Source: Tardiphaga alba (lineage in GTDB: Bacteria; Pseudomonadota; Alphaproteobacteria; Rhizobiales; Xanthobacteraceae). From it: a stretch of DNA of 64,000 nucleotides. A model generated the notes under the pieces. That model did no database searches. It was not told where the DNA came from and saw only the letters and a program-made list of their open reading frames with translations. Below are positions 9,479 through 18,865 of this stretch, piece by piece. Made by a program: the position numbers and the translations under genes. Positions within the stretch are counted from its first letter, which is position 1. The number at the start of each line of letters is the position of its first letter. The DNA is taken from assembly GCF_018279705.1 (NCBI RefSeq), contig NZ_CP036498.1:4915001-4979000 (forward strand). Direction: 5' to 3'.

Positions 9479-10003
9479 ATGATCCTCGATTTGACCCGTC
9501 TCCTGCTGTTTCCCGGGCTGATGGCCTATGCGGCAGTCAGCGACATCTTCACCATGACGATCTCCAACCGGATTTCGTTGCTGCTGATCGCGGGTTTCGG
9601 GTTTCTTGCATTCTTCAGCGGCATGACCCCGCATCAGGCACTCCTGCATCTCGGAGCCGGCGGAATCGTGCTGGTCGTCGCATTTGCCTGTTTCTCATTC
9701 GGCTGGATCGGCGGCGGCGACGCCAAACTGGCTGCCGTCGCGGGCCTCTGGTTCGGCTTCGATCATCTGTTGCAATATCTGGTCTATGCCTCGCTGTTCG
9801 GCGGCGCCCTGACGCTACTCCTTCTCCAGTTCCGGCAGTGGCCCCTGCCCTATGCGCTCGGCCGGCAGGATTGGTTGATGCGCCTGCATCACAAGGACAC
9901 CGGAATTCCCTATGGTGTCGCGCTCGCACTCGGTGCCTTGATCGTCTATCCGGAGACGGAATGGATGAAAGCGGTCGATCTCGCACGCTTTGCGATGAAC
10001 TGA
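9479..10003 (+). CDS. cpaA: Prepilin peptidase CpaA/TadV
   Basis: Inner-membrane aspartic protease (family A24) that cleaves the leader of Flp pilin and TadE-like proteins. It has 174 residues with about six hydrophobic segments. Two catalytic Asp regions are visible: AVSDIFTMTISN near the N-terminus and GGGDAKL near residue 80. The length fits the short TadV/CpaA class, which lacks the methyltransferase domain. It is the first gene of the plus-strand cpa run but is separated from cpaB by 121 bases carrying CtrA-like sites. Confidence 0.93.
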   Translation: MILDLTRLLLFPGLMAYAAVSDIFTMTISNRISLLLIAGFGFLAFFSGMTPHQALLHLGAGGIVLVVAFACFSFGWIGGGDAKLAAVAGLWFGFDHLLQYLVYASLFGGALTLLLLQFRQWPLPYALGRQDWLMRLHHKDTGIPYGVALALGALIVYPETEWMKAVDLARFAMN

Positions 10004-10018
10004 CTTGGTACGAAATCG

Positions 10019-10050
10019 TTAACGCGATTTAGATACCGGCCATTAACCAT
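10019..10050 (+). promoter_or_regulatory. CtrA-like half sites upstream of cpaB
   Basis: TTAA-N7-TAGA at 10019-10033 and a TTAACCAT half site at 10043-10050 lie 75-105 bases before the cpaB start. Neither is a full consensus box, but TTAACCAT is the canonical CtrA half. Tentative. Confidence 0.4.
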
Positions 10051-10124
10051 GCTTTGACGAATAACTGCTCAACTCCACACTACAGCGACGGCTGCGTCGC
10101 GGCGTAATGTGGAAAGTGAAGCGT

Positions 10125-10919
10125 ATGAATACCGCACGCATTGTGGTCCTCGCCATTGCACTCGGCGCTGGCAGTGTGGCGCTGTATCTCGCGAGCTCGT
10201 CCGACGGCCCGCCTCCACCGCCTCAGGTCGCTGAACTCCCGACGACAGATGTTCTGGTCGCCAAGGGCGACATTGCGCTCGGTCAGGCGATCGGCGCCGA
10301 CGACATGCAGTGGCAGTCCTGGCCGACCAGCGCTGCAAGCACCAATGTGATTGCGCGCAACGCCCGGCCGGAAGCGATGACGCAGATGGCCGGTGCGATT
10401 GCGCGTTCACCTTTCATTGCAGGAGAGCCGATCCGCGAAGCCAAACTTGTGCGCGCGAACGGCGCCGGCTTCATGGCCGCCGTGCTGCCATCGGGCATGC
10501 GCGCAGTCTCCACCGAAATCTCGCCGGAAACCGGCGCAGGCGGCTTCATCCTGCCGAATGACCGCGTCGATGTGATCCTCTCGAAGCGCGACAAGGGCCC
10601 CGACAGCAACACGCCCGATGGCGTCATGTCCGAGATCATTCTCAGCAATATCCGTGTTCTGGCCATCGACCAGGCACCGAAGGAAAAGGACGGCCAGAAT
10701 ACGGTCGTCGGCAAGACCGCAACGCTCGAACTGAAGCCGGAGCAAGCCGAACTACTCGCCCGCGCACGCCAGAGCGGAACGCTGTCGCTGGCACTGCGCG
10801 CGCTGGCCGACGCCAACGCGCCAGAGACTCCGAGCGAAGACACCGACACCCGCAAGCGGGGTAGCACCGTCAATATCGTTCGTTACGGCATTCCGTCGAC
10901 CGCAACGATCACGAAGTGA
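10125..10919 (+). CDS. cpaB: Tad pilus assembly protein CpaB/RcpC
   Basis: Periplasmic tad component thought to help position the secretin, 264 residues. It has an N-terminal membrane anchor (ARIVVLAIALGAGSVALYLA), a proline-rich linker (PPPPPQ), then a SAF-like domain (TTDVLVAKGDIALGQAIGADDM) and the RcpC/CpaB domain with AVSTEISPETGAGGFILPNDRVDVI. The ATG at 10125 has GGAAAGTGAAG just upstream; an upstream in-frame ATG at 10107 is less likely. The stop is 14 bases before cpaC. Confidence 0.92.
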   Translation: MNTARIVVLAIALGAGSVALYLASSSDGPPPPPQVAELPTTDVLVAKGDIALGQAIGADDMQWQSWPTSAASTNVIARNARPEAMTQMAGAIARSPFIAGEPIREAKLVRANGAGFMAAVLPSGMRAVSTEISPETGAGGFILPNDRVDVILSKRDKGPDSNTPDGVMSEIILSNIRVLAIDQAPKEKDGQNTVVGKTATLELKPEQAELLARARQSGTLSLALRALADANAPETPSEDTDTRKRGSTVNIVRYGIPSTATITK

Positions 10920-10933
10920 CAAGGACGCAGACG

Positions 10934-12385
10934 ATGAAGCGCATGACCACGAGCGGATCGATGCAGAGCTTTCTGGCTCGCGTCCTATCGGTGACGGCAG
11001 TCGCCGCGCTGTCGTTCGGCACCGCTACCCCATCCGTGCTTGCGGCCGACTACGCCGCCAATCAGATGGGAAGCTCCGGCCGATTGAACGCGCAGTTCCT
11101 GCCACTCGGCATCGGCAAGTCCACGGTGATCGACCTGCCGCGTGACATCAAGGATGTGCTGGTCGCCGATCCCAAGATCGCCAATGCTGTTATCCGTTCC
11201 GCACAGCGCGCTTACATCATCGGCGCGACGGTGGGACAGACCAACATCATCTTCTTCGACAGCGCCGGGCAGCAAATCGCAGCCTATGACATTGCGGTCA
11301 CCCGTGATCTGAACGGCATCCGCGCTGCCCTGCGGCAGAATCTGCCGACAGCCGACATTCGCGTCGAAGGTCTGGGCGATGGCATCATGCTGTCCGGTTC
11401 GGCAGCGAGCCAGGAGGAAGCGCAGCAGGCCGTGAACCTTGCCGCGCGCCTCGCAGGCAGCACCGACAAGGTGGTCAACAGCATCGCCGTACGCGGACGC
11501 GATCAGGTGATGCTGAAGGTCACGGTCGCCGAAGTTCAGCGCAACATCGTCAAGCAGCTCGGCGTCGATCTGTCGGGCCGATTGAGCTACGGGACGGCGG
11601 TTGTCAATTTCAACAATGTGAACCCATTCACTGCGAACGGACGGACCCTGGTGGATGGCAACGCCATCTCCGCCGCGTTCGGCGGCGCCGTCCCGTCCGT
11701 CACGGCGACGTTGAAGGCGATGGAGAATGCGGGCGTGATCCGCACGCTGGCCGAGCCGAGCCTGACGGCGATCTCCGGAGAAACCGCCAACTTCCTGGCC
11801 GGCGGCGAATTCCCGGTTCCCGGCGGCAACACCTGCGACCCGACCACGCGGATTTGTACGACGCAAATCAACTTCAAGAAGTTCGGTATCTCGCTTGGCT
11901 TCACGCCGGTCGTCCTGAGCGAAGGCCGCATCAGCCTGCGCGTTGCGACGGAAGTCTCCGAACTGTCGCAGGAAAATTCGGTGACGATCAGCGGCACATC
12001 GATTCCCGCCATCAAGACCAATCGCGCCGACACCACGCTCGAGATTCCGTCGGGCGGCTCGATGGCCATGGCCGGATTGATCAAGCAGCAGACGAAGCAG
12101 GCGATGAGCGGCCTTCCCGGCATGTCGCAGGTGCCGGTGCTCGGCGCGCTGTTCAAGAGCCGCGACTATGTGAACAACAACACCGAGCTGATGGTCATCG
12201 TGACGCCCTATATCGTGCGCGCCGTGGCCCAGAAGGACCTGTCGCGCCCCGACGACGGTTTCGTGGATGCATCGGATCCGCAGGCTGATCTCCTCGGCAG
12301 CGTCAATCGCATCTACGGCGCCCCCGGTCGCCGTGCCGAGCCCGCACGCGGCTATCGCGGCGCTTTTGGTTTCATCACGGATTGA
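10934..12385 (+). CDS. cpaC: Outer-membrane secretin CpaC/RcpA
   Basis: Forms the outer-membrane channel of the tad pilus, 483 residues. Signal peptide (cleavage near VLA-AD), then the pilus-assembly N-terminal domain (STVIDLPRDIKDVLVADPKIANAVI), a BON-like segment (DIRVEGLGDGIMLSGSAASQ), and the secretin domain from about residue 190. The C-terminal secretin signature is visible (VPVLGALFKSRDYVNNNTELMVIVTPYIV). The ATG at 10934 is preferred over a GTG at 10916 because AAGGA lies 9 bases upstream. The related short protein at 7215-7721 carries only the N-terminal domain. Confidence 0.95.
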   Translation: MKRMTTSGSMQSFLARVLSVTAVAALSFGTATPSVLAADYAANQMGSSGRLNAQFLPLGIGKSTVIDLPRDIKDVLVADPKIANAVIRSAQRAYIIGATVGQTNIIFFDSAGQQIAAYDIAVTRDLNGIRAALRQNLPTADIRVEGLGDGIMLSGSAASQEEAQQAVNLAARLAGSTDKVVNSIAVRGRDQVMLKVTVAEVQRNIVKQLGVDLSGRLSYGTAVVNFNNVNPFTANGRTLVDGNAISAAFGGAVPSVTATLKAMENAGVIRTLAEPSLTAISGETANFLAGGEFPVPGGNTCDPTTRICTTQINFKKFGISLGFTPVVLSEGRISLRVATEVSELSQENSVTISGTSIPAIKTNRADTTLEIPSGGSMAMAGLIKQQTKQAMSGLPGMSQVPVLGALFKSRDYVNNNTELMVIVTPYIVRAVAQKDLSRPDDGFVDASDPQADLLGSVNRIYGAPGRRAEPARGYRGAFGFITD

Positions 12386-12398
12386 GGCGGGACATCTC

Positions 12399-13142
12399 AT
12401 GACAACGACCAGCAAGAATCTGACCCGTCTGCAACGCAACGTCGCTTTCGTCAGCGCTGTGCTCGGCGCAACAATCGCACTCGGCGGCTGCAAGACTGTC
12501 GCTCAGGAGCGCGGCCTCGCGGCGCCGGAAGATTATCGCTTGCGGCATCCTATCGTGGTCGAAGAGCGGCTGCGCAACACCGAGGTGTTTGTGGGGAGTG
12601 CGCGCGGTGGATTGACCGCGACACAGCGCGCTGACGTCATCGCGGTCGGCCAGAACTGGCTGCGCGAAGGCACCGGCGTCATCACCATCGAGGTCCCGGC
12701 CAATACGCCGAATGCGCGTGCCGCGAAGGACTCCAATCGCGAGATCCACGCGCTTCTGGCCGCCACGGGCGTCCCGGCCCAGGGCGTCGCCACACGCAAT
12801 TACACGCCGAAAGATCCGGCGTTGTTTGCCACCATTCGCGTCAGCTATCCCTTGATCGGCGCGACCGCGGGTCCGTGCGGCACCTGGCCGGACGACCTCG
12901 GTGCGTCCATCAAGAACAGGGCCTATTTCGCCAATAAGCCCTACTACAATCTCGGCTGTGCCTCGCAGCGCAATCTCGCAGCGATGGTCGCCAATCCGTC
13001 GGATCTCGTGCAGCCACGTCCGGAAGGACCGGTCTACGCCGCGCGCCGCACCTTCGGGCTTGAGAAGTATCGCCAAGGCCAAACGACAACCACCTCTTAT
13101 CCGGATGCGGATAAGAACAAGATCAGCACTGTGGGCCAATGA
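12399..13142 (+). CDS. cpaD: Pilus assembly lipoprotein CpaD
   Basis: Outer-membrane lipoprotein of the tad system, 247 residues. The N-terminus ends in a lipobox (IALGGCKTV), so the mature protein begins with a lipid-modified Cys. The CpaD family core follows, including YRLRHPIVVEE and the CGTWPDDLGA and NLGCASQRNLAAMVANPSDL motifs. The ATG at 12399 follows the cpaC stop by 13 bases. Its stop overlaps the cpaE start (ATGA), indicating translational coupling. Confidence 0.93.
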   Translation: MTTTSKNLTRLQRNVAFVSAVLGATIALGGCKTVAQERGLAAPEDYRLRHPIVVEERLRNTEVFVGSARGGLTATQRADVIAVGQNWLREGTGVITIEVPANTPNARAAKDSNREIHALLAATGVPAQGVATRNYTPKDPALFATIRVSYPLIGATAGPCGTWPDDLGASIKNRAYFANKPYYNLGCASQRNLAAMVANPSDLVQPRPEGPVYAARRTFGLEKYRQGQTTTTSYPDADKNKISTVGQ

Positions 13143-14410
13143 TCAATTACGCGCAAAAAGCACCCGACGAGCAGTCTGCCGCCGCGCCGCCGCAGGCCGT
13201 GGAGGAGCACATCGCCCCCGCGCCGCGGGTGTCGATCCAGGCCTTCTGCGAGACCGTCGAAACCGCCTCTGCCGTTCAGGCCGCAGGTGAGGACCGGCGC
13301 CTGACCAAGGCTCATCTGAAAATTCAGATGGGCGGCATGGCAGCGGCCATCGAAGCCTATCGCTCGGCGCCGACGCCGAATGTGATTGTGCTCGAAACCG
13401 AGCCACGCACCGATATTCTGGCCGGCCTCGACCAGCTCGCGACCGTCTGCGATGCCGGAACCCGTGTGGTCGTCATCGGCAAGGTCAACGATGTCACGCT
13501 CTATCGCGAACTCGTGCGACGCGGCGTCAGCGACTATGTGATTGCGCCCGTCGTCACGATTGACGTCGTTCGTGCGATCTGCGGCCTGTTTTCTGCGCCC
13601 GAAGCCAAGGCGGTCGGCCGCATCATTGCTGTCGTCGGCGCCAAGGGTGGTGTCGGTGCGTCCACCATCGCCCATAATGTCGCCTGGGCGATCGCGCGCG
13701 ATCTTGCCCTCGACTCGGTCGTCGCAGACCTGGACCTCGCTTTCGGGACCGCCGGGCTCGACTACAATCAGGATCCGCCGCAGGGGATCGCCGACGCTGT
13801 TTTCTCACCAGATCGCGTCGATACCGCCTTCATCGACCGCCTGTTGTCGAAGTGCACCGATCACCTCAGCCTGCTCGCGGCGCCAGCGACGCTGGAACGT
13901 GTCTACGACTTCGGCACCGAAGCCTTCGACTCGATCTTCGACACGCTCCGCTCGACCATGCCGTGCATCGTGCTCGACGTTCCGCATCAGTGGTCGGGAT
14001 GGACCAAGCGTGCACTCGTTGGTGCCGACGACATCCTCATTGTTGCATCACCGGACCTGGCGAACCTGCGCAACACCAAGAACATGTACGACCTGATCAA
14101 GGCGTCGCGGCCGAATGATCGGCCACCGCTCTACTGCCTCAATCAGGTCGGCGTGCCGAAACGGCCGGAAATCAGCGCTTCGGAGTTTGCGAAGGCCATC
14201 GAAACACCGCCGATCGCAACGATCCCGTTCGATCCGCAGATGTTCGGCGCGGCAGCCAATAATGGCCAGATGATCGCGGAAGTGTCTCCGGGTCATCGCA
14301 CCACGGATATCTTTCTGCAGATTGCCCAGCGGCTCACGGGCCGCGGCGAAACGAAGAAACCGAAGGGGTCGTTCCTGGCTCCCTTCCTGGAAAAGTTGCG
14401 GTCGAAGTAA
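13139..14410 (+). CDS. cpaE: Pilus assembly ATPase CpaE (ParA/MinD-like)
   Basis: Cytoplasmic ATPase that localises the tad machine, 423 residues. Residues about 45-155 form a degenerate receiver-like domain (NVIVLETEPRTDILAG). A ParA/MinD-type ATPase domain follows, with deviant Walker A AKGGVGAS near residue 167 and a Walker B-like VVADLDLAFGTAGLD. CpaE proteins mark the pole for pilus assembly in Caulobacter; the same role is inferred. It overlaps cpaD by 4 bases and precedes cpaF by 21. Confidence 0.94.
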   Translation: MINYAQKAPDEQSAAAPPQAVEEHIAPAPRVSIQAFCETVETASAVQAAGEDRRLTKAHLKIQMGGMAAAIEAYRSAPTPNVIVLETEPRTDILAGLDQLATVCDAGTRVVVIGKVNDVTLYRELVRRGVSDYVIAPVVTIDVVRAICGLFSAPEAKAVGRIIAVVGAKGGVGASTIAHNVAWAIARDLALDSVVADLDLAFGTAGLDYNQDPPQGIADAVFSPDRVDTAFIDRLLSKCTDHLSLLAAPATLERVYDFGTEAFDSIFDTLRSTMPCIVLDVPHQWSGWTKRALVGADDILIVASPDLANLRNTKNMYDLIKASRPNDRPPLYCLNQVGVPKRPEISASEFAKAIETPPIATIPFDPQMFGAAANNGQMIAEVSPGHRTTDIFLQIAQRLTGRGETKKPKGSFLAPFLEKLRSK

Positions 14411-14431
14411 TCAGCCGCAAGGAGTTGTGTG

Positions 14432-15883
14432 GTGTTTGGTAAGCGTAGCGGAACAGAGACGGACAATCGTGCCCCCCGACCGGCCCATGCGCCGGCGGCC
14501 GCCTCGAGCGCGCCGCCTATGGCTGCACCTGCCGTCTCGTCGCCACCGCTGTCGCCGGCCCGCGCCCCTGCCGCGCCGCCCGTCGCCGAGCGTCGTTCGG
14601 ACAACTACTATCAGGTCAAGGCTACGATCTTCGGCGCCCTGATCGAAGCGATCGACCTCGCCCAGCTCGCCAAACTCGACAGCGAGTCCGCGCGCGAGGA
14701 AATCCGCGACATCGTCAACGAAATCATCGCGATCAAGAACATCGTGATGTCGATCGCCGAGCAGGAAGAGTTGCTCGACGATATCTGCAACGACGTGCTC
14801 GGCTATGGACCGCTTGAGCCGCTGCTGGCGCGTGACGACATCGCCGACATCATGGTCAACGGTGCCGGCACGGTGTTCATCGAAGTCGCCGGCCGCATCC
14901 AGAAGACCGGCATTCGTTTCCGCGACAATCAGCAGCTTCTGAACATCTGCCAGCGCATCGTCAGCCAGGTCGGCCGCCGCGTCGATGAGTCCTCGCCGAT
15001 CTGCGACGCCCGCCTCGCCGACGGTTCGCGCGTCAATGCCATCGTGCCGCCACTCGCCATCGACGGCCCCGCACTGACCATTCGTAAGTTCAAGAAGGAC
15101 AAGCTGACGCTCGACCAGCTTGTGAAGTTCGGCGCGATCTCCCCCGAAGGCGCGGAGATCCTGCAGGTCATCGGCCGTTGCCGCGCCAATGTGCTGATTT
15201 CCGGCGGCACCGGCTCCGGCAAAACGACGCTCTTGAATTGCCTGACCAACTATATCGACGAAGACGAACGTGTCATCACCTGCGAAGACGCCGCGGAACT
15301 GCAATTGCAGCAGCCTCATGTGGTCCGCCTGGAAACCCGCCCTCCGAATATCGAAGGCGAAGGCCAGGTCACCATGCGCGAGCTCGTCCGCAACTGCCTG
15401 CGTATGCGCCCCGAACGCATCATCGTCGGCGAAGTCCGCGGCCCCGAGGCATTCGATCTGTTGCAGGCGATGAATACGGGCCATGACGGCTCGATGGGTA
15501 CGCTGCACGCCAATAATCCGCGCGAAGCCCTGTCGCGTTGCGAATCCATGATCACCATGGGCGGGTTCTCGCTGCCATCGCGCACGATTCGCGAAATGAT
15601 CTGCGCATCCATCGACGTCATCGTGCAAGCTGCCCGTCTGCGCGACGGTTCGCGCCGCATCACCCACATCACCGAGGTGATGGGCATGGAAGGCGAGACG
15701 ATCATCACCCAGGATCTATTCCTCTACGATATCGTCGGTGAGGACGCCAACGGCAACATCATCGGGCGACATCGGTCGACCGGCATTGGCCGCCCGAAAT
15801 TCTGGGAACGCGCGCGATATTACGGTGAAGAGAAGCGACTTGCTGCAGCGCTGGACGCTGCAGAAGTCGCACCGATGGCATAG
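14432..15883 (+). CDS. cpaF: Tad secretion ATPase CpaF/TadA
   Basis: Hexameric type II/IV secretion ATPase that powers pilus extension and retraction, 483 residues. A variable Pro/Ala-rich N-terminus is followed by the conserved core: Walker [15 protein letters not shown] (about residues 249-262), the Asp box region ([14 protein letters not shown]), and Walker B with [20 protein letters not shown]. The His box is [15 protein letters not shown]. Two adjacent GTG codons could start it; the second (14432) is favoured because AAGGAG ends 7 bases before it, against 4 for 14429. Confidence 0.95.
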   Translation: MFGKRSGTETDNRAPRPAHAPAAASSAPPMAAPAVSSPPLSPARAPAAPPVAERRSDNYYQVKATIFGALIEAIDLAQLAKLDSESAREEIRDIVNEIIAIKNIVMSIAEQEELLDDICNDVLGYGPLEPLLARDDIADIMVNGAGTVFIEVAGRIQKTGIRFRDNQQLLNICQRIVSQVGRRVDESSPICDARLADGSRVNAIVPPLAIDGPALTIRKFKKDKLTLDQLVKFGAISPEGAEILQVIGRCRANVLISGGTGSGKTTLLNCLTNYIDEDERVITCEDAAELQLQQPHVVRLETRPPNIEGEGQVTMRELVRNCLRMRPERIIVGEVRGPEAFDLLQAMNTGHDGSMGTLHANNPREALSRCESMITMGGFSLPSRTIREMICASIDVIVQAARLRDGSRRITHITEVMGMEGETIITQDLFLYDIVGEDANGNIIGRHRSTGIGRPKFWERARYYGEEKRLAAALDAAEVAPMA

Positions 15884-15894
15884 AGGAGCAGCCG

Positions 15895-16869
15895 ATGAAC
15901 TTGCAGGCGCTCGCATTGGCTTTCATGGCCACCGTCGCGGTCGGTGGATTGGCCTGGGTCTTCCTGTACCCGCAATTGTCCGGAGAGAAAAAGGCGGAGG
16001 CGCGTCGCGCATCCGTCGCTCGCGCAGAGCCCGTTGCCCGCCAGGCTGATCGGGCGCAGCGGTCCAAGCGCGATCAGGTGGAAAGCTCGCTGAAAGAAGT
16101 CGAAGCGCGCAACAAGGAGCAGAAGCGCGTTCCGCTTGCGATCCGGATCCAGCAGGCTGGCCTGGCCTGGACCGACCAGAAATTCCTGGTGATCTCCGCT
16201 GTGCTCGGCGGCTTCGCATTCCTGATGACGATCCTGTTCGGTGGCGGCCTGCTGGCGGCTGGTGGCCTCGCTTTCGCTGCGGGCTTCGGCCTGCCGCGCT
16301 GGATGCTCGGCTTTCTCAAGAAGCGGCGCGAGGCGGCCTTCCTGAAGGCCTTGCCGGACGCGGTCGATGTCATCGTGCGCGGCATCAAGGCCGGACTTCC
16401 GTTGTTCGATTCGATCAAGGTCGTGGCCGCGGACACACCGGAGCCGCTGCGCAGCGAATTCAACGCCATCATCGAAACCCAGACCATCGGCATGCCGCTG
16501 GGTGAAGCCTGTGCGCGCTTGTATGAGCGCATGCCGTTGCCGGAAGCCAACTTCTTCGGCATCGTCATCGCCATCCAGCAGAAATCGGGCGGCAATCTCT
16601 CGGAAGCGCTGGGCAACCTCTCCAAGGTGCTGCGCGACCGCAAGAAGATGGCCGAGAAGATCCAGGCGATGTCGATGGAAGCCAAAGCCTCCGCCGGCAT
16701 CATCGGCTCGTTGCCGCCCATCGTGATGCTGCTCGTCTATCTCAGCACGCCCGATTACATTTCGATCTTGTGGACTCATCCGACAGGTCGGCTGATGCTG
16801 GCCGGCTGCGTGGTGTGGATGTCGTGCGGCATCTTCGTCATGAAGAAGATGATCAACTTCGACTTCTGA
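15895..16869 (+). CDS. tadB: Tad inner-membrane platform protein TadB
   Basis: Polytopic type II secretion F-domain protein, 324 residues, one half of the tad membrane platform. It has an N-terminal membrane helix, a charged coiled-coil-like stretch (QVESSLKEVEARNKEQKR), two central helices, then the GspF/T2SSF domain from FLKALPDAVDVIVRGIKAGLPLFDSI. Two C-terminal membrane helices close it. It follows cpaF by 11 bases and precedes tadC by 9, so the three form one operon. Confidence 0.94.
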   Translation: MNLQALALAFMATVAVGGLAWVFLYPQLSGEKKAEARRASVARAEPVARQADRAQRSKRDQVESSLKEVEARNKEQKRVPLAIRIQQAGLAWTDQKFLVISAVLGGFAFLMTILFGGGLLAAGGLAFAAGFGLPRWMLGFLKKRREAAFLKALPDAVDVIVRGIKAGLPLFDSIKVVAADTPEPLRSEFNAIIETQTIGMPLGEACARLYERMPLPEANFFGIVIAIQQKSGGNLSEALGNLSKVLRDRKKMAEKIQAMSMEAKASAGIIGSLPPIVMLLVYLSTPDYISILWTHPTGRLMLAGCVVWMSCGIFVMKKMINFDF

Positions 16870-16878
16870 TGGTGAAGC

Positions 16879-17853
16879 ATGGTTGATATCCTGATCGCGA
16901 AAATTCACGATACCCGCTTCATGATGATGATCATGGCGGCTATCGCAGTGACAGCGACCGCCTATACGCTGCTGACGCCCTTCTTTGCCGGCGACGGGCT
17001 TGCCAAGCGCATGAAGGCGGTGGCCAGCGAGCGCGAGCGCATCCGCCAGCGTGAGCGCGATCGCATGAGCGCCAACGGCAAAGTGTCGTTGCGCCAGTCA
17101 CCGAAGCAGTTGGTCTCCAAGGTCGTCACCGACTTCAACCTCGGAAAATGGCTGGCGCAGGAAGCGGCGCTCGACAAGCTTGTCATGGCTGGCTATCGCG
17201 GCCAGGCGCCTTACGTCACCTTCCTGTTCTTCCGCGCCGTGACGCCGCTGCTGTTTCTCGCTTTCGCGATTCTCTATGTGTTCGTCATTTCACACATGGA
17301 ACAGTCCACACCGATCAAGATCGGCATGTGTCTGGGCGCTGCCTGGCTCGGCATGCAGGCTCCGATGATTTTCCTGAAAAATGCGATTTCGAAGCGCCAG
17401 CTTTCGATCCGCCGTGCCTTTCCCGATGCACTCGATCTGCTGCTGATCTGTATCGAGTCCGGCATGTCGATCGAGGTTGCGTTCCGGCGCGTCTCCGTCG
17501 AAATCGCTTCGCAGTCGGTCGCATTGGCCGAGGAATTCACGCTCACGACCGCTGAGCTGTCCTATCTGCAGGACCGCAAGATCGCCTATGAGAATCTAGC
17601 GAAGCGTACCGGCCTGGAAGGCGTCAAGTCGGTCTGTCTCGCACTGATGCAGTCGGAGCGCTACGGCACGCCGCTGGGCCAGAGCCTGCGCGTGATGGCG
17701 CAGGAAAATCGCGACATGCGCATGAACGAGGCGGAAAAGAAGGCCGCGGCGCTGCCTCCGAAGCTCACCGTGCCAATGATCCTGTTCTTCCTGCCGGTGC
17801 TGTTCGTCGTCATTCTCGGACCGACCGGCATCAAGGTCGCAGCGATGCAATAG
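16879..17853 (+). CDS. tadC: Tad inner-membrane platform protein TadC
   Basis: Second T2SSF-domain platform protein, 324 residues and the same length as TadB. Two N-terminal hydrophobic segments are followed by the F domain (RRAFPDALDLLLICIESGMSIEVAFRRV) and a pair of C-terminal helices ending in PTGIKVAAMQ. It is the last gene of the cpaB-tadC run. TadD follows on the opposite strand and the two are convergent. Confidence 0.94.
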   Translation: MVDILIAKIHDTRFMMMIMAAIAVTATAYTLLTPFFAGDGLAKRMKAVASERERIRQRERDRMSANGKVSLRQSPKQLVSKVVTDFNLGKWLAQEAALDKLVMAGYRGQAPYVTFLFFRAVTPLLFLAFAILYVFVISHMEQSTPIKIGMCLGAAWLGMQAPMIFLKNAISKRQLSIRRAFPDALDLLLICIESGMSIEVAFRRVSVEIASQSVALAEEFTLTTAELSYLQDRKIAYENLAKRTGLEGVKSVCLALMQSERYGTPLGQSLRVMAQENRDMRMNEAEKKAAALPPKLTVPMILFFLPVLFVVILGPTGIKVAAMQ

Positions 17854-17890
17854 GCGTCAGGCGCCTTGAGCGCCTGAATTGTGCTTGCGA

Positions 17891-18700
17891 TCAGGACCTC
17901 TGTGGACCGTCGCCACGCGCACCGGCCTGCGGCGCGCCCTTGTTGTTCAGCATCTGCTTGAGATACGCGACATTGGCTGCGGCCTCGTCCGGCGGCAGGT
18001 CCGCACGCACGATCGTCTCTGCTTCACCGAAGCGCCCCTGCAGGCCGACCACGAGGCCGAGATTCTGCCGGACCCGGGGATCCACGCCGCCGCGGCCATA
18101 GGCACGGCGCAGTGTGGCCTCGGCTTGCTGCAGATCTTTTGACAGCATGTAGGACAGGCCGAGATTCGACAGCACGGACGGCTCGTCCGGCCGGATGTTC
18201 AGTGCACTCGTATAATAGCGGCGCGCCTCGTCGTGGCGCCCCATTTGATCGAGCGCGGCGCCTTGCGCGGACAGAATCCGCCAGTCCGGATTGGTCGGCG
18301 TATGCGCCGTAGCGAGCACGTCGAATGCGCGCTGGAAGTTTCCGTTATCGGCAAGCGCGCGGCCATAGCCGGCGAGCAGTGTCTTGTTGCTCGGATTGGT
18401 CAGCGTCGCCTGCTCAAACACGGCAACGGCCTGTGCGCGCTGCCCCGACGCGCGCAGCGCCTGGCCATATTGCATGGCGGCATCGGCGTCCCGTGGATTG
18501 GCGCGATAGCGTTCGCCATAGGCTTCGACACGTGACGGATCAGCGGCTGCTGCTGCCACCGGAGGCGCTTCTGCACGAGGGGTGACCGATCCCGTCACGT
18601 CCGACATACCTGCGGTCTTGCACCCGGCAAGACCTGCGGCCAAAATCGTCGTCATGGCTGCCGTAGTGAGAAACCGTGCAAGACAGAAGGGCTGACGCAT
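17891..18700 (-). CDS. tadD: Tad pilus TPR lipoprotein TadD
   Basis: Lipoprotein with tetratricopeptide repeats, about 269 residues. The N-terminus has a signal with lipobox LAGC at residues 24-27. TPR-like units start near residue 75 (DADAAMQYGQALRASGQ) and continue through ALNIRPDEPSVLSNLGLSYM. The C-terminus (RSDLPPDEAAANVAYLKQML-like) matches TadD proteins, which act as pilotins or scaffolds for the secretin. The ATG at 18700 is preferred; a TTG at 18751 would add 17 residues before the signal. It is transcribed toward tadC. Confidence 0.88.
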   Translation of the reverse strand: MRQPFCLARFLTTAAMTTILAAGLAGCKTAGMSDVTGSVTPRAEAPPVAAAAADPSRVEAYGERYRANPRDADAAMQYGQALRASGQRAQAVAVFEQATLTNPSNKTLLAGYGRALADNGNFQRAFDVLATAHTPTNPDWRILSAQGAALDQMGRHDEARRYYTSALNIRPDEPSVLSNLGLSYMLSKDLQQAEATLRRAYGRGGVDPRVRQNLGLVVGLQGRFGEAETIVRADLPPDEAAANVAYLKQMLNNKGAPQAGARGDGPQRS

Positions 18701-18764
18701 GGCACTTTGACTCAACAATGGATCGACGGAACGGGAAGAATGGGTCAGCAATAGAGTGTTAACC

Positions 18765-18779
18765 CTAATGGCTGGTTAA
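18765..18779 (-). promoter_or_regulatory. CtrA-like box upstream of tadD
   Basis: On the minus strand TTAACCAGCCATTAG is TTAA-N7-TTAG, one mismatch from the CtrA consensus. It is about 65 bases before the tadD ATG and about 90 bases before the divergent aminopeptidase gene. Confidence 0.45.
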
Positions 18780-18865
18780 TCCGCACCTGTCTCGCCCATC
18801 CTGCCTAACCCGCGCCATCGATACTGCCGACCAGCCTGCCATCTTCACGCCTGTGAGACCTGCCG

